The notes beneath the pieces were generated by a model. That model saw only the letters and a program-made list of their open reading frames with translations. It ran no database searches and was not told the DNA's origin. Shown piece after piece: positions 25,299 through 33,241 of a stretch of 64,000 nucleotides of DNA. This DNA is from JBBRSD01 sp038245725 (lineage in GTDB: Bacteria > Actinomycetota > Coriobacteriia > Anaerosomatales > JAAXUF01): contig JBBRSD010000007.1 of NCBI GenBank assembly GCA_038245725.1, forward strand, positions 62,001 through 126,000. The letters are read 5' to 3'. Each line of letters opens with the position of its first letter. Within the stretch, counting starts at the first letter, position 1. Position numbers and translations under genes: made by a program.

Positions 25299-26075
25299 AT
25301 GCGGATTCGCACATCCCATATCCACCTGATGGCGCTTGCCGCACTGTTCGCCGCTGCGCTCGCGCTGCCGATCATCTCGTGGGCCGAGATTCCGGACGTC
25401 GGCAGCAACATCCCTACCGCCGAGGTGATAAGCCCCTCAATCAACATCACCGGAACGTTGACCGCCACGACCGATGTCCGAGACGTCTACAAGGTGTGGC
25501 TGTACGCCCGCAAGGAGTATGGCGCGGAGATCACGAGCGCCACCGCGGGTTCCAACATCGACCTGCTCCTCTTTTCGTCCACGGCGACCAACGTTGTGAC
25601 GAGCAGGCCCATCGCCTACGACGCGCGGGAAGGCTCGAAGGAGCTCGTGTGGTTCGATGTCAGGAAGTCGGGGTGGTACTACCTCGACGTCTACAACGGC
25701 GCGAGTGAAACGTCTGTCACCGGTCCCGTCTCGTACCGACTTCACGCCGCGCAATATCCGGTCCCGTACGCGCTGACGAGCTTCCGCGTCCCCACGAAAG
25801 CCAGGAAGAACTCGTGGTTCACGGTGTCGATCCAACTTGGTCCCACGTACCTGGGCACCGGCAAACCGATCACGTTCGTCGCGCAAAAGATCGTCGGCAC
25901 CGTGTGGAAGCACACGATGACCGTGAGCGTCAGCGGCAAGAACCTCGCAAGCGGTGTGACGAAGTTCTCACAGCGGGCGAAGCTTGCAAGCGGCACGTGG
26001 CGCGTCCGGGCCATCTTCAAGGATGTTGACCATGCGGCCACGAAGACGGCGTGGAAGCTGGTCAAGGTCAAGTAG
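25299..26075 (+). CDS. Exported protein with PPC-like beta domain
   Basis: A 258-residue secreted protein. The signal peptide covers about residues 1-29 (LMALAALFAAALALPIISWAE). The next 100 residues resemble a bacterial pre-peptidase C-terminal (PPC) beta-sandwich: ITGTLTATTDVRDVYKVWLY, GSNIDLLLFSS and SGWYYLDVYNG are the usual pattern. The last third (LTSFRVPTKARKNSWF onward) looks like another beta domain but is unassigned. There is no lipobox or anchor. The start is ATG 25299 with GGAAGGGCGG upstream. A role in binding or adhesion is possible but unproven. Confidence 0.65.
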   Translation: MRIRTSHIHLMALAALFAAALALPIISWAEIPDVGSNIPTAEVISPSINITGTLTATTDVRDVYKVWLYARKEYGAEITSATAGSNIDLLLFSSTATNVVTSRPIAYDAREGSKELVWFDVRKSGWYYLDVYNGASETSVTGPVSYRLHAAQYPVPYALTSFRVPTKARKNSWFTVSIQLGPTYLGTGKPITFVAQKIVGTVWKHTMTVSVSGKNLASGVTKFSQRAKLASGTWRVRAIFKDVDHAATKTAWKLVKVK

Positions 26076-26090
26076 ACGTGTGCCGTTTCG

Positions 26091-26176
26091 TGGTGCCCGG
26101 GGCGGGAGTCGAACCCGCACGAGGTTTCCCCCAGAGGTTTTTGAGACCTCCGTGTCTGCCATTCCACCACCCGGGC
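26091..26176 (-). tRNA. tRNA-Leu (anticodon CAA)
   Basis: The minus strand folds as an 86-base class II tRNA. The acceptor stem is GCCCGGG/CCCGGGC with discriminator A and an encoded CCA. The anticodon stem is GAGGT/ACCTC with loop CTCAAAA, giving anticodon CAA (codon UUG). There is a long variable arm and a T arm with GGTTCGACTCC. It is a single tRNA between an exported protein gene and the PdtaS-like kinase gene. Confidence 0.95.
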
Positions 26177-26242
26177 ATCTGCGCGCATCGCAGAGTATAG
26201 CGGCACCACGGCGACGGCGCGACCTGCGCGTATACTGCTCCC

Positions 26243-27682
26243 ATGGCAGCTTCCAGCCCGACAGCATCGCTTCCCGACGCCGCTCGCTCGCATCTTGCGA
26301 ACGTCTCGGCGAACCTGCAGCTCGTCGCCGACATGGGCTACGGCGACGTCGCGCTCGCCGTAGCGCGCCCTGACGGTCTGCTCACCGTCATCGCCGACGC
26401 GCGGCCCAACACCGCGGTCGCGCCATTCGCCTCGACGCGGGTGGGCCGCACCCTCGAGCGCGACGACGAGCCCGAGGCCTACGCCGCCTTCACCAGCGCC
26501 GAGATGCTCTCCGACGGCCGCAGGCGTGTCGCCCGCGGCATCAAATACTCCACGGCCGCATGGCCCATCGGCCGCCCCGAACCCTACGCAGTCGTCGTCC
26601 GCGACCTCGCCGAGCAGGTCCTCGAGTCCTCGGGAGCGATGGAGAACGCGTTCATGGACGTCGCCGAGGAGCTGCTCGACAGCCTCTCGGATGGCCCACT
26701 GTGCGACGTTCGCACGGGCGAGCCGTTCGCGACTGTCCGCACCGCCGGCGACGGCGTCATGCGCGTGAGCGCGTCGGGACAGGTCGCATACGCCTCACCC
26801 AACGCCGTCAACATCATGCGGCTCGCTGGCGTCGACAACTCGCTTGCGGGCATCCAGGCCTCGTCGCTTCCCGGTGGCGGCTTCGGTATATCGCCGGTGC
26901 TCGGGACGCGCGATGCGATCGCCGTCGACACCGACGTCTCGGGCCGCGTGCTCGGCTACCGCTCGATAGGGTTGCCGGCAGGCGCGCTCGTGCTCGTCGA
27001 GGACATGACCGAGGCGCGCCGCCGCGAGGCCGAGATCAAGGTCAAGGAAGCCACCATCCGAGAAGTCCACCACCGCGTGAAGAACAACCTGCAGACGATC
27101 GCGAGTCTGCTGCGCATCCAGGCGCGCCGCAGCGACTCCGACGAGACGCGCCGCGCACTTGCTGAGGCGACCGAACGCGTGGGCTCGATGGCGGTCGTTC
27201 ACGACCTGCTCGCCGGCTCCGAAGAGGAGCGCGTCGACTTCGCGCAAGCCGCCCGCACCGTGGTGGACCTCGTGCGCAGCGGCATGGTGGGCGAGGAGAG
27301 CGCAATCACAGTCGTGGTCGATGGTTCGACCGGCGAGGTCGATGCACACGCGGCCACCTCGCTCGCCCTCGCGCTCGCCGAACTCGTACACAACGCGCTT
27401 GAGCACGGCTTCGCCGAACGCGACCACGGCCGCGTCGACGTCGCCATGCGGCGCGTCGGCGGCGAGTTGGTGCTCACGGTTCGCGACGACGGCCGCGGTC
27501 TGCCGGCCGATTTCGACCCGGTCTCCTCGGCGAACCTCGGGCTGGCGATCGTGCGAACCGTCGTGGAAGACGACCTGCGCGGCACGCTCACATTCTCGGG
27601 CGGCCGCGGGACGACAGTGACAGTGCGCGTCCCGCTGGCCGATACTGGCGAGATCGCGACCGACCACACCTCGGAAGGCTGA
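26243..27682 (+). CDS. pdtaS: PdtaS-like sensor histidine kinase (HisKA_2)
   Basis: A soluble 479-residue kinase with no membrane segments. The N-terminal part (about 1-150) matches the GAF-like PdtaS sensor region, followed by a PAS-like region (about 165-260). The HisKA_2 box is EATIREVHHRVKNNLQT (phospho-acceptor His276 or 277). HATPase motifs are LVHNALEHGF (N box), DDGRGLP (G1) and GLAIVRTVV. The ANTAR regulator follows after 6 bases, the classical PdtaS-PdtaR pair. TATACT at 26231-26236 sits only 6 bases before the ATG, so the transcript is probably leaderless. Confidence 0.9.
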   Translation: MAASSPTASLPDAARSHLANVSANLQLVADMGYGDVALAVARPDGLLTVIADARPNTAVAPFASTRVGRTLERDDEPEAYAAFTSAEMLSDGRRRVARGIKYSTAAWPIGRPEPYAVVVRDLAEQVLESSGAMENAFMDVAEELLDSLSDGPLCDVRTGEPFATVRTAGDGVMRVSASGQVAYASPNAVNIMRLAGVDNSLAGIQASSLPGGGFGISPVLGTRDAIAVDTDVSGRVLGYRSIGLPAGALVLVEDMTEARRREAEIKVKEATIREVHHRVKNNLQTIASLLRIQARRSDSDETRRALAEATERVGSMAVVHDLLAGSEEERVDFAQAARTVVDLVRSGMVGEESAITVVVDGSTGEVDAHAATSLALALAELVHNALEHGFAERDHGRVDVAMRRVGGELVLTVRDDGRGLPADFDPVSSANLGLAIVRTVVEDDLRGTLTFSGGRGTTVTVRVPLADTGEIATDHTSEG

Positions 27683-27688
27683 CGCAGC

Positions 27689-28258
27689 GTGCGCGTACTC
27701 ATCGCCGAAGACGAAGCACTCATCCGGATGGACCTGCGCGAGATGCTCCTCGAGCAAGGCCACGAGGTCGTGGGCGAGGCGCGCGACGGTGCCGAGGCGA
27801 TCGAACTCGTGCGCTCTCTGCGGCCCGACGTCGTCTTCATGGACATCAACATGCCCGGCGTCGGCGGTATCGAGGCTGCTGCCGTGCTGTGCGAGGAGCA
27901 CATCGCTCCGGTCGTCATGGTGACTGCGTTCTCGCAGGCCAGCTACGTCGAACAAGCGGCAGCAGCAGGTGCGATGGCCTACATCGTGAAGCCCTTCTCG
28001 GCGGCCGACGTGCTGCCCGCGATGGCGGTCGCCGTCTCGCGCCACGCCGAAGCGACCTCCCTTGCCGAGGAGGTCGCAGACCTCACCGACCGCCTCGAGA
28101 CGCGCAAGATCGTCGACCGCGCCAAGGGCATCCTCATGACGCGCGGGATGGACGAGCCAGAGGCGTTCAAGCGCCTCCAGAAGCTCGCGATGGACAAGCG
28201 CAAGACGCTTCGCGAGATCGCCGAGGCGGTTATCATCGCGGCCGAAGCGGAGGCGTAG
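27689..28258 (+). CDS. pdtaR: PdtaR-like response regulator with ANTAR RNA-binding domain
   Basis: The receiver domain (about 1-115) is complete: acidic Glu7/Asp8, phospho-acceptor Asp52 in VVFMDINMPG, Thr in MVTAFS and Lys101 in AYIVKPF. The C-terminal ANTAR domain (about 128-185) has RKIVDRAKGILMTRGMDEPEAF and LQKLAMDKRKTLREIAEAVI. ANTAR proteins bind paired hexaloop hairpins in leader RNAs to block termination. It is the cognate partner of the upstream kinase. The start is GTG 27689. Confidence 0.93.
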   Translation: MRVLIAEDEALIRMDLREMLLEQGHEVVGEARDGAEAIELVRSLRPDVVFMDINMPGVGGIEAAAVLCEEHIAPVVMVTAFSQASYVEQAAAAGAMAYIVKPFSAADVLPAMAVAVSRHAEATSLAEEVADLTDRLETRKIVDRAKGILMTRGMDEPEAFKRLQKLAMDKRKTLREIAEAVIIAAEAEA

Positions 28259-28267
28259 GCGCTCAGC

Positions 28268-28903
28268 ATGATGCCCCTTGTCGCGCTGTACGCGCGGACC
28301 TTCGTCATCGGCATCGCCGTCGCCGCGCCCGTGGGCGCGATGGGCGTGCTGTGCATCCAGCGCACGCTCGCACGCGGCTGGGCTGGCGGTTTGGCGACCG
28401 GCGCTGGCATCGCGACCGCAGACGGCACCTACGCGGCGCTTGCAGCGTTCGGCGTGGCGGCGGTCTCTGCGACGCTGGTCGCGTTCCAGTCGCCGCTGCG
28501 CATCGCGGGCGGGCTCGTGCTCGTGTGGCTGGGCGTGCGCGCGATCGTCGCCCTGCCGCAGCATGAAGCGGCCGCCGAGAAGGCCGCGGCATGCACGCCC
28601 GGCGCGCTCTACGCGAGCGCTGTCGGCCTCACGCTCACCAACCCGATGACGATCATGGCGTTCGCTGCGGTGTTCGCCTCGGCGGGCCTTGGGGCGCTCG
28701 ACGGCGTCCGCTCGGCGCTCGTCGCGACCCTCGGCGTCGCGAGTGGCTCGCTGGCGTGGTGGCTTGCGCTGTCGACGGCGGTCTCGGCGGTGCGCCACAC
28801 CGTCAGCGATCGCGCGATGGTCGTGGTGAACCGCGTTTCGGGGGGCGCGATCGCGGTCTTCGGCGTCGTCGCGGTGGTTGCCGGTGTCCGCGGGCAGCTC
28901 TAG
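28268..28903 (+). CDS. LysE/RhtB-family exporter
   Basis: A 211-residue inner-membrane protein with about six hydrophobic segments. The N-terminal family mark is IGIAVAAPVGAMGVLC, and the second half has GLTLTNPMTIMAFAAVFA, typical of the LysE superfamily of amino-acid and metabolite exporters. The substrate cannot be predicted. It lies 9 bases after pdtaR and may share its transcript. Confidence 0.85.
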   Translation: MMPLVALYARTFVIGIAVAAPVGAMGVLCIQRTLARGWAGGLATGAGIATADGTYAALAAFGVAAVSATLVAFQSPLRIAGGLVLVWLGVRAIVALPQHEAAAEKAAACTPGALYASAVGLTLTNPMTIMAFAAVFASAGLGALDGVRSALVATLGVASGSLAWWLALSTAVSAVRHTVSDRAMVVVNRVSGGAIAVFGVVAVVAGVRGQL

Positions 28904-28938
28904 CCAGGCCGCACGGTCCGCATCCCGCCCCGCACGGT

Positions 28939-28954
28939 GTTTCCGCCGTGTTTC
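28939..28954. promoter_or_regulatory. GlnR-box-like site ahead of the GOGAT operon
   Basis: GTTTC-N6-GTTTC (28939-28943 and 28950-28954), read from the other strand, is GAAAC-N6-GAAAC, close to the actinobacterial GlnR consensus GTNAC-N6-GNAAC. Its centre is about 40 bases before the predicted transcription start, a usual place for activation. The same arrangement lies ahead of glnA. Confidence 0.55.
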
Positions 28955-28979
28955 CACGGCGCTGACCGCGTGATATACT
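28951..28979 (+). promoter_or_regulatory. Promoter of the GOGAT operon
   Basis: TATACT (28974-28979) is a strong -10 box. TTTCCA (28951-28956) is a 4/6 match to a -35 box at 17 bases spacing and overlaps the GlnR-like site. The start would fall near 28986, giving a leader of about 120 bases. Confidence 0.65.
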
Positions 28980-28987
28980 TCCTAAAC

Positions 28988-29069
28988 CAGCACAACGGCG
29001 TGCTGAATCGAAGAGACGAGCACCGACGCTCGCGCGGCCCCAAACTCGGGGGCTGAGCGGGTGTTTTTT
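28988..29069 (+). promoter_or_regulatory. Leader attenuator of the GOGAT operon
   Basis: The leader can fold in two exclusive ways. CAGCAC (28988-28993) pairs with GTGCTG (29000-29005). GTGCT (29000-29004) can instead pair with AGCAC (29019-29023), which is part of the terminator's 5' arm. The terminator has CACC...CGCTC (29021-29031) with GAGCGGGTG (29055-29063), an upper GCCCC/GGGGC stem and TTTTTT (29064-29069). What biases the choice is unknown; I recognise no known glutamine riboswitch here. Confidence 0.65.
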
Positions 29070-29104
29070 CGTTTCTCGGGACGTGACGACGAAAGTGAGA
29101 CGGC

Positions 29105-30442
29105 ATGAAGGAGTTCGCGGTCTTCTGGGGGTGCACGATCCCCGCGCGGTTCCCGTTCATCGAGAAGGCGACCAGAGTCATGTTCGGCGACCTTGGCGCT
29201 CGCATCCATGAGCTCGAGGGGCATACGTGCTGCCCGGAAGGCACCCTCGTCAAGGCGAACGACCCCGGCGCGTTCTACACCACGGCAGCGCGCAACCTCG
29301 CGCTTGTGGAGAAGGCCGGGCTCGATCTCGTCACGCCGTGCAACGGCTGCTACTCCACGTTCAAAGAGTGCCAAAGCCACCTGAAGACGAACTGGCGCGA
29401 GCGCGACGAGATCAACGAGCGTCTCGCCACAGAAGACCTGCACTACGACGGCAAACTCAACGTCGTGCACTTCGCCGAGTGGCTCTCCGATTCCATGGGC
29501 GGCGCGCTCATCGCCAGCGGCGCGAAGAAGAACTTCTGGGGCATGCGCATCGCGGTGCATTACGGCTGTCACCTGCTCAGGCCCCAGCCGGCCGTCCGCT
29601 GGGACGACCCGCTGCACCCCACCAAGGTCGAGGCGCTCGTCTCGGCGTTTGGTGCGCGCGTGGTCGACTACCCCACGAAGATGCAGTGCTGCGGCGGCGC
29701 GCTCGACCGCGTGGGCCAGCGCGACTCCTCACTTGCGTTTTGTCGCCGCAAGCTCCACGACCTGCAGAACCACGACGTCGACGCGCTCGTGGTCGTCTGC
29801 CCCAGCTGCTTCCAGCAGTTCGATCTGAACCAGGCCGCGCTCCAGCGTGCGAATGAGAACGTCAACGTGCCGGTGCTCTATCTCTCGGAGCTCATAGCGC
29901 TCGCCTACGGTCACGCTCCCGAGGAGCTCGGCCTCGATATGCACCGCGTGAGCGTCAAGCCGTTCCTCGACAAGTGGGAGGCCCGATCGGCGGACAAGAC
30001 GCAGCTCGCGCTCGACTTCGACGTTGCGCTCCTCAACAAGTGCGACGCCTGTCGTGCCTGCAAGGACGACTGCCCGGTGTGCAAGGTCGACCCGGCGTTC
30101 CAGCCCAACGACATCATCGCGGAACTCGTGAAGGGCAACCTCGACGAAGTCATCGCCAGCGGCGAGCTGTGGAAGTGCCTCGAGTGCTACACATGCTCGG
30201 AGCTGTGCCACTCCGACATCGGCATGGCCGAGACGTTCCGCAAGCTCAAGGAGATCTCGCTGCGCGAAGGCGCGGGTCCCGAGTCCGTGACGCAGTCCTA
30301 CCAGATGTTCCTCGACACCGGGCGGCTCGGCGAGCCGAAGCAGGGTGCCCGCAAGAAGCTCGGCCTCGAGCCATTGCCCGTTGGTGGCGGCGACGCAATC
30401 GCGCGGCTCCTGGCCACCGACGATCCCAAGGGGGATGAGTAG
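29105..30442 (+). CDS. HdrB-HdrC-like fused iron-sulfur protein
   Basis: A 445-residue fusion of two heterodisulfide-reductase-type modules. Residues 1-290 carry two CCG domains: Cys10/Cys42-Cys43/Cys79-x2-Cys82 and Cys155/Cys195-Cys196/Cys232-x2-Cys235, the ligands of the noncubane clusters of HdrB. Residues 310-370 carry two ferredoxin-like motifs (Cys312, 315, 318, 322 and Cys357, 360, 363, 367) as in HdrC. No HdrA flavoprotein gene is near. It heads the operon of the split glutamate synthase, ending one base before its first subunit, so it probably delivers electrons to that enzyme. Confidence 0.85.
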   Translation: MKEFAVFWGCTIPARFPFIEKATRVMFGDLGARIHELEGHTCCPEGTLVKANDPGAFYTTAARNLALVEKAGLDLVTPCNGCYSTFKECQSHLKTNWRERDEINERLATEDLHYDGKLNVVHFAEWLSDSMGGALIASGAKKNFWGMRIAVHYGCHLLRPQPAVRWDDPLHPTKVEALVSAFGARVVDYPTKMQCCGGALDRVGQRDSSLAFCRRKLHDLQNHDVDALVVVCPSCFQQFDLNQAALQRANENVNVPVLYLSELIALAYGHAPEELGLDMHRVSVKPFLDKWEARSADKTQLALDFDVALLNKCDACRACKDDCPVCKVDPAFQPNDIIAELVKGNLDEVIASGELWKCLECYTCSELCHSDIGMAETFRKLKEISLREGAGPESVTQSYQMFLDTGRLGEPKQGARKKLGLEPLPVGGGDAIARLLATDDPKGDE

Positions 30443-30443
30443 C

Positions 30444-31715
30444 ATGACCTTCGAACCGCTTCTTGAGCGGATGCCCACGAGTCGGCCGGCGCCGATGCGA
30501 GACCAATCCGGTCTTCTCGGCGAGCGCCCGAGCTACTCGAGCGAGGCCGACTTCAAGATCCACGGCGGCTGCGGCCTCATGGGCATCTGCGACGAGTCCG
30601 GCACGCTGATGAGCGGCGTCGAGGCCATCAAGGCGATGGCCGTGCAGCGCGACCGCGGCAACGGGCTCGGCGGCGGCTACGCCGGCTACGGCATCTACCC
30701 CGAGTTCCCGGACCACTACTGCTTCCACATGATGTATCACGACCTCAAGGCCAAAGAGGACGCCGAGGCGGTCTTCGACAAGTATTTCGTCATCGACCTC
30801 GCCGAGCCCATGCCCACCCGCGCGGTCAAGGGCATCAGCGACGCGCCGCTCCTGTGGCGCTACTTCCTGCAGCCCGACCCGCACAAGTTCGAGAACGCCG
30901 AGATCAGCGCCGACGACTACATCGTCCACGCGGTCATGCTCATCAACAGCAGCGTTGACGGTGCTTTCGTCGCCTCCAGCGGCAAGAACATGGGCGCCTT
31001 CAAGGGCGTCGGATTCCCCGAGGAGATCGGCCACTACTACCTGCTTGAGGAGTACGAGGGCCACACGTGGACCGGCCACAACCGGTTCCCCACGAACACG
31101 CCGGGCTGGTGGGGCGGAGCGCATCCGTTCACGCTGCTCGACTGGTCGATCGTGCACAACGGCGAGATCTCGAGCTACGGCATCAACAGTCGCTACCTCG
31201 AGGCGTTCGGCTACAAGTGCACGCTTGGCACCGACACCGAGGTGGCCGCCTACCTCTTCGACCTGCTGCTCCGACGCCACAAGCTGCCGCTCGAGCTCGC
31301 CTGCAAAGCGCTTGCGAGCCCGCTGTGGACTGAGATCGACCGCATGCCGGAAGAGGAGGCTGCGGTGTACCGCTCGCTTCGCGCTGTCTACGGCCCCGCG
31401 ATGCTCAACGGCCCCTTCGCGATCGTGCTCGGCTTCAATGGCGGCATGGTCGCGCTGAACGACCGCATCAAGCTGCGCCCGCTCGTCGCGGCGCGGCAGG
31501 GCACCAAGATCATGGTCGCCTCCGAGGAAAGCGCGATGCGCGAAGTCCTCGACGCGCCGGACCAGGTCTGGGCGCCGAAGGCCGGCGAGCCGGTCATCGC
31601 CCGCGTCAAGGGCATGGAGTGGCCGATCCACGGCGACCTGCATCTTTCCGCCAGTGAGGTCAGTTGTGCCGTCACCGGCGCGCACGATTCCTGCGAGACA
31701 GTCGAGGTGGGATAA
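30444..31715 (+). CDS. Glutamate synthase, class II amidotransferase subunit (archaeal-type GltB1)
   Basis: This 423-residue protein corresponds to the glutaminase domain of GOGAT as a free subunit. The nucleophile is probably Cys43 in IHGGCGLMGI, so about 42 residues would have to be removed to expose it. Further family marks are HNRFPTNTPGWWGGAHPF, IVHNGEISSYG, GTDTEVAAY and LNGPFAIVLGF. ATG 30444 is 1 base after the HdrBC stop, with GGGGGATGAG upstream. The synthase and GXGXG subunits follow as separate genes. Confidence 0.9.
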   Translation: MTFEPLLERMPTSRPAPMRDQSGLLGERPSYSSEADFKIHGGCGLMGICDESGTLMSGVEAIKAMAVQRDRGNGLGGGYAGYGIYPEFPDHYCFHMMYHDLKAKEDAEAVFDKYFVIDLAEPMPTRAVKGISDAPLLWRYFLQPDPHKFENAEISADDYIVHAVMLINSSVDGAFVASSGKNMGAFKGVGFPEEIGHYYLLEEYEGHTWTGHNRFPTNTPGWWGGAHPFTLLDWSIVHNGEISSYGINSRYLEAFGYKCTLGTDTEVAAYLFDLLLRRHKLPLELACKALASPLWTEIDRMPEEEAAVYRSLRAVYGPAMLNGPFAIVLGFNGGMVALNDRIKLRPLVAARQGTKIMVASEESAMREVLDAPDQVWAPKAGEPVIARVKGMEWPIHGDLHLSASEVSCAVTGAHDSCETVEVG

Positions 31716-31718
31716 CCC

Positions 31719-33230
31719 ATGCCAACGAGCCTTCTTCAGCCAGAGTTCCTGGTCGAGATCGATTACGACAAGTGCCACAAATGCGGTCGCTGCGTGCAGC
31801 AGTGCGGCTGGGGCGTGTACTCGTTTAACGAGCGCCCGTTCCCCGACGACAGCAAATGCCGCGCGTGCCACCGCTGCGTGACCTACTGCCCGGCGCACTG
31901 CATCAAGATCAAGAAGAACGACCTGGCCCTCCGCGAGAACGCGAACTGGTCCTCCGAGCAGCGCAAGAACATCTGGCGCCAGGCAGAGTCGGGCGGAGTC
32001 ATGCTCACCGGCATGGGCAACGACAAGCCCTACCAGAGCATCTTCGACCACCTCGTGCTCGACGCCTGCCAGGTCACCAACCCCTCCATCGACCCGCTTC
32101 GCGAGCCGATGGAGCTGCGCACCTACCTCGGCCACAAGCCTGACAGCGTCGAGGTCGAGTCCAACGGCGAAGGTGGCTTCCGCCTCAAGGAAGGCGGCGG
32201 CGTTTCCAACAACGTGAAGCTCGACGCGCCGATCATCTTCTCGCCGATGAGCTACGGCTCGGTCTCGCTCAACGTGCACAAGTCGCTCGCGATGGCCGCC
32301 GAACGTCTCGGCATCCTGATGAACACCGGCGAGGGCGGCCTGCACGCCGACCTGTATCCGTACCAGGACAACGTCATCGTCCAGGTCGCATCGGGACGCT
32401 TCGGCGTGACGTCGGAGTACCTGCAGCGCGGTGCCGCGATCGAGATCAAGGTCGGACAGGGCGCCAAGCCTGGCATCGGCGGGCACCTGCCGGGCGAGAA
32501 GATCAACAAGGAAGTCTCCACCACTCGCATGATCCCGCAGGGGAGCGACGCCATCTCGCCGGCTCCGCACCACGACATCTACTCGATCGAGGACCTGCGT
32601 CAGCTCATCTATTCGCTCAAGGAAGCGTCTGGCTACAAGCCGGTCGGCGTGAAGATCGCGGCCGTGCACAACGTGGGCGCGATCGCATCGGGCATCGTGC
32701 GCGCCGGTGCGGACTACGTGTACCTCGACGGCTTCAAGGGCGGCACCGGTGCGGCTCCGGCCATCATCCGCGACCACGTGGGCATCCCGCTTGAGATCGC
32801 GATCGCGGTGGTCGATCAGCGGCTGCGAGACGAAGGCATCCGCAACCAGGCATCCATCATCGCGGCGGGCTCGATCCGCTCCTCGGCCGACATGGCCAAG
32901 GCGATCGCGCTCGGTGCCGATGTCGTGGCGATCGGCTCGGCGGCGCTCATGGCGCTGGGCTGTCACCTCTGCCAGGGCTGCCACACGGGCTGCTGCTCGT
33001 GGGGTCTGACCACGCAGAAGCCGGAGCTCACACGCCGTGTCGACCCCGAGTGGGGAGCCGAGCGGCTCACGAACCTGGTGCACGCGTGGAGCCACGAGCT
33101 CCAGGAGATTCTCGGCGCGCTCGGCGTCAACGCCGTCGAGTCGCTGCGTGGAAGCCGCGAGCGTTTGCGTGCGGTGGGCCTCGACGCCCAGACCTGCGAG
33201 ATTCTCGGCGTCAAGCCGGCCGGGCTGTAG
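31719..33230 (+). CDS. Glutamate synthase, FMN/iron-sulfur central subunit (archaeal-type GltB2)
   Basis: This subunit makes glutamate from 2-oxoglutarate and ammonia on an FMN barrel. The N-terminus has two 4Fe-4S motifs (Cys19, 22, 25, 29 and Cys47, 50, 53, 57), typical of the archaeal-type protein. The barrel shows FSPMSYGSVSLNVHKSLAMAA, NTGEGGL, IKVGQGAKPGIGGHLPGEK, YLDGFKGGTGAAP and IAAGSIRSSADMAKA. A late cluster motif, GCHLCQGCHTGCC, is the likely 3Fe-4S site. The 503 residues fit the family. It lies between the amidotransferase and GXGXG genes. Confidence 0.93.
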   Translation: MPTSLLQPEFLVEIDYDKCHKCGRCVQQCGWGVYSFNERPFPDDSKCRACHRCVTYCPAHCIKIKKNDLALRENANWSSEQRKNIWRQAESGGVMLTGMGNDKPYQSIFDHLVLDACQVTNPSIDPLREPMELRTYLGHKPDSVEVESNGEGGFRLKEGGGVSNNVKLDAPIIFSPMSYGSVSLNVHKSLAMAAERLGILMNTGEGGLHADLYPYQDNVIVQVASGRFGVTSEYLQRGAAIEIKVGQGAKPGIGGHLPGEKINKEVSTTRMIPQGSDAISPAPHHDIYSIEDLRQLIYSLKEASGYKPVGVKIAAVHNVGAIASGIVRAGADYVYLDGFKGGTGAAPAIIRDHVGIPLEIAIAVVDQRLRDEGIRNQASIIAAGSIRSSADMAKAIALGADVVAIGSAALMALGCHLCQGCHTGCCSWGLTTQKPELTRRVDPEWGAERLTNLVHAWSHELQEILGALGVNAVESLRGSRERLRAVGLDAQTCEILGVKPAGL

Positions 33231-33241
33231 GGGAGACGAAG

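Noticed and set aside
28904..29104. Known glutamine riboswitch (glnA or downstream-peptide motif) before the GOGAT operon
   Set aside because: The conserved cores of those motifs are not present; only an attenuator of unknown trigger can be supported.
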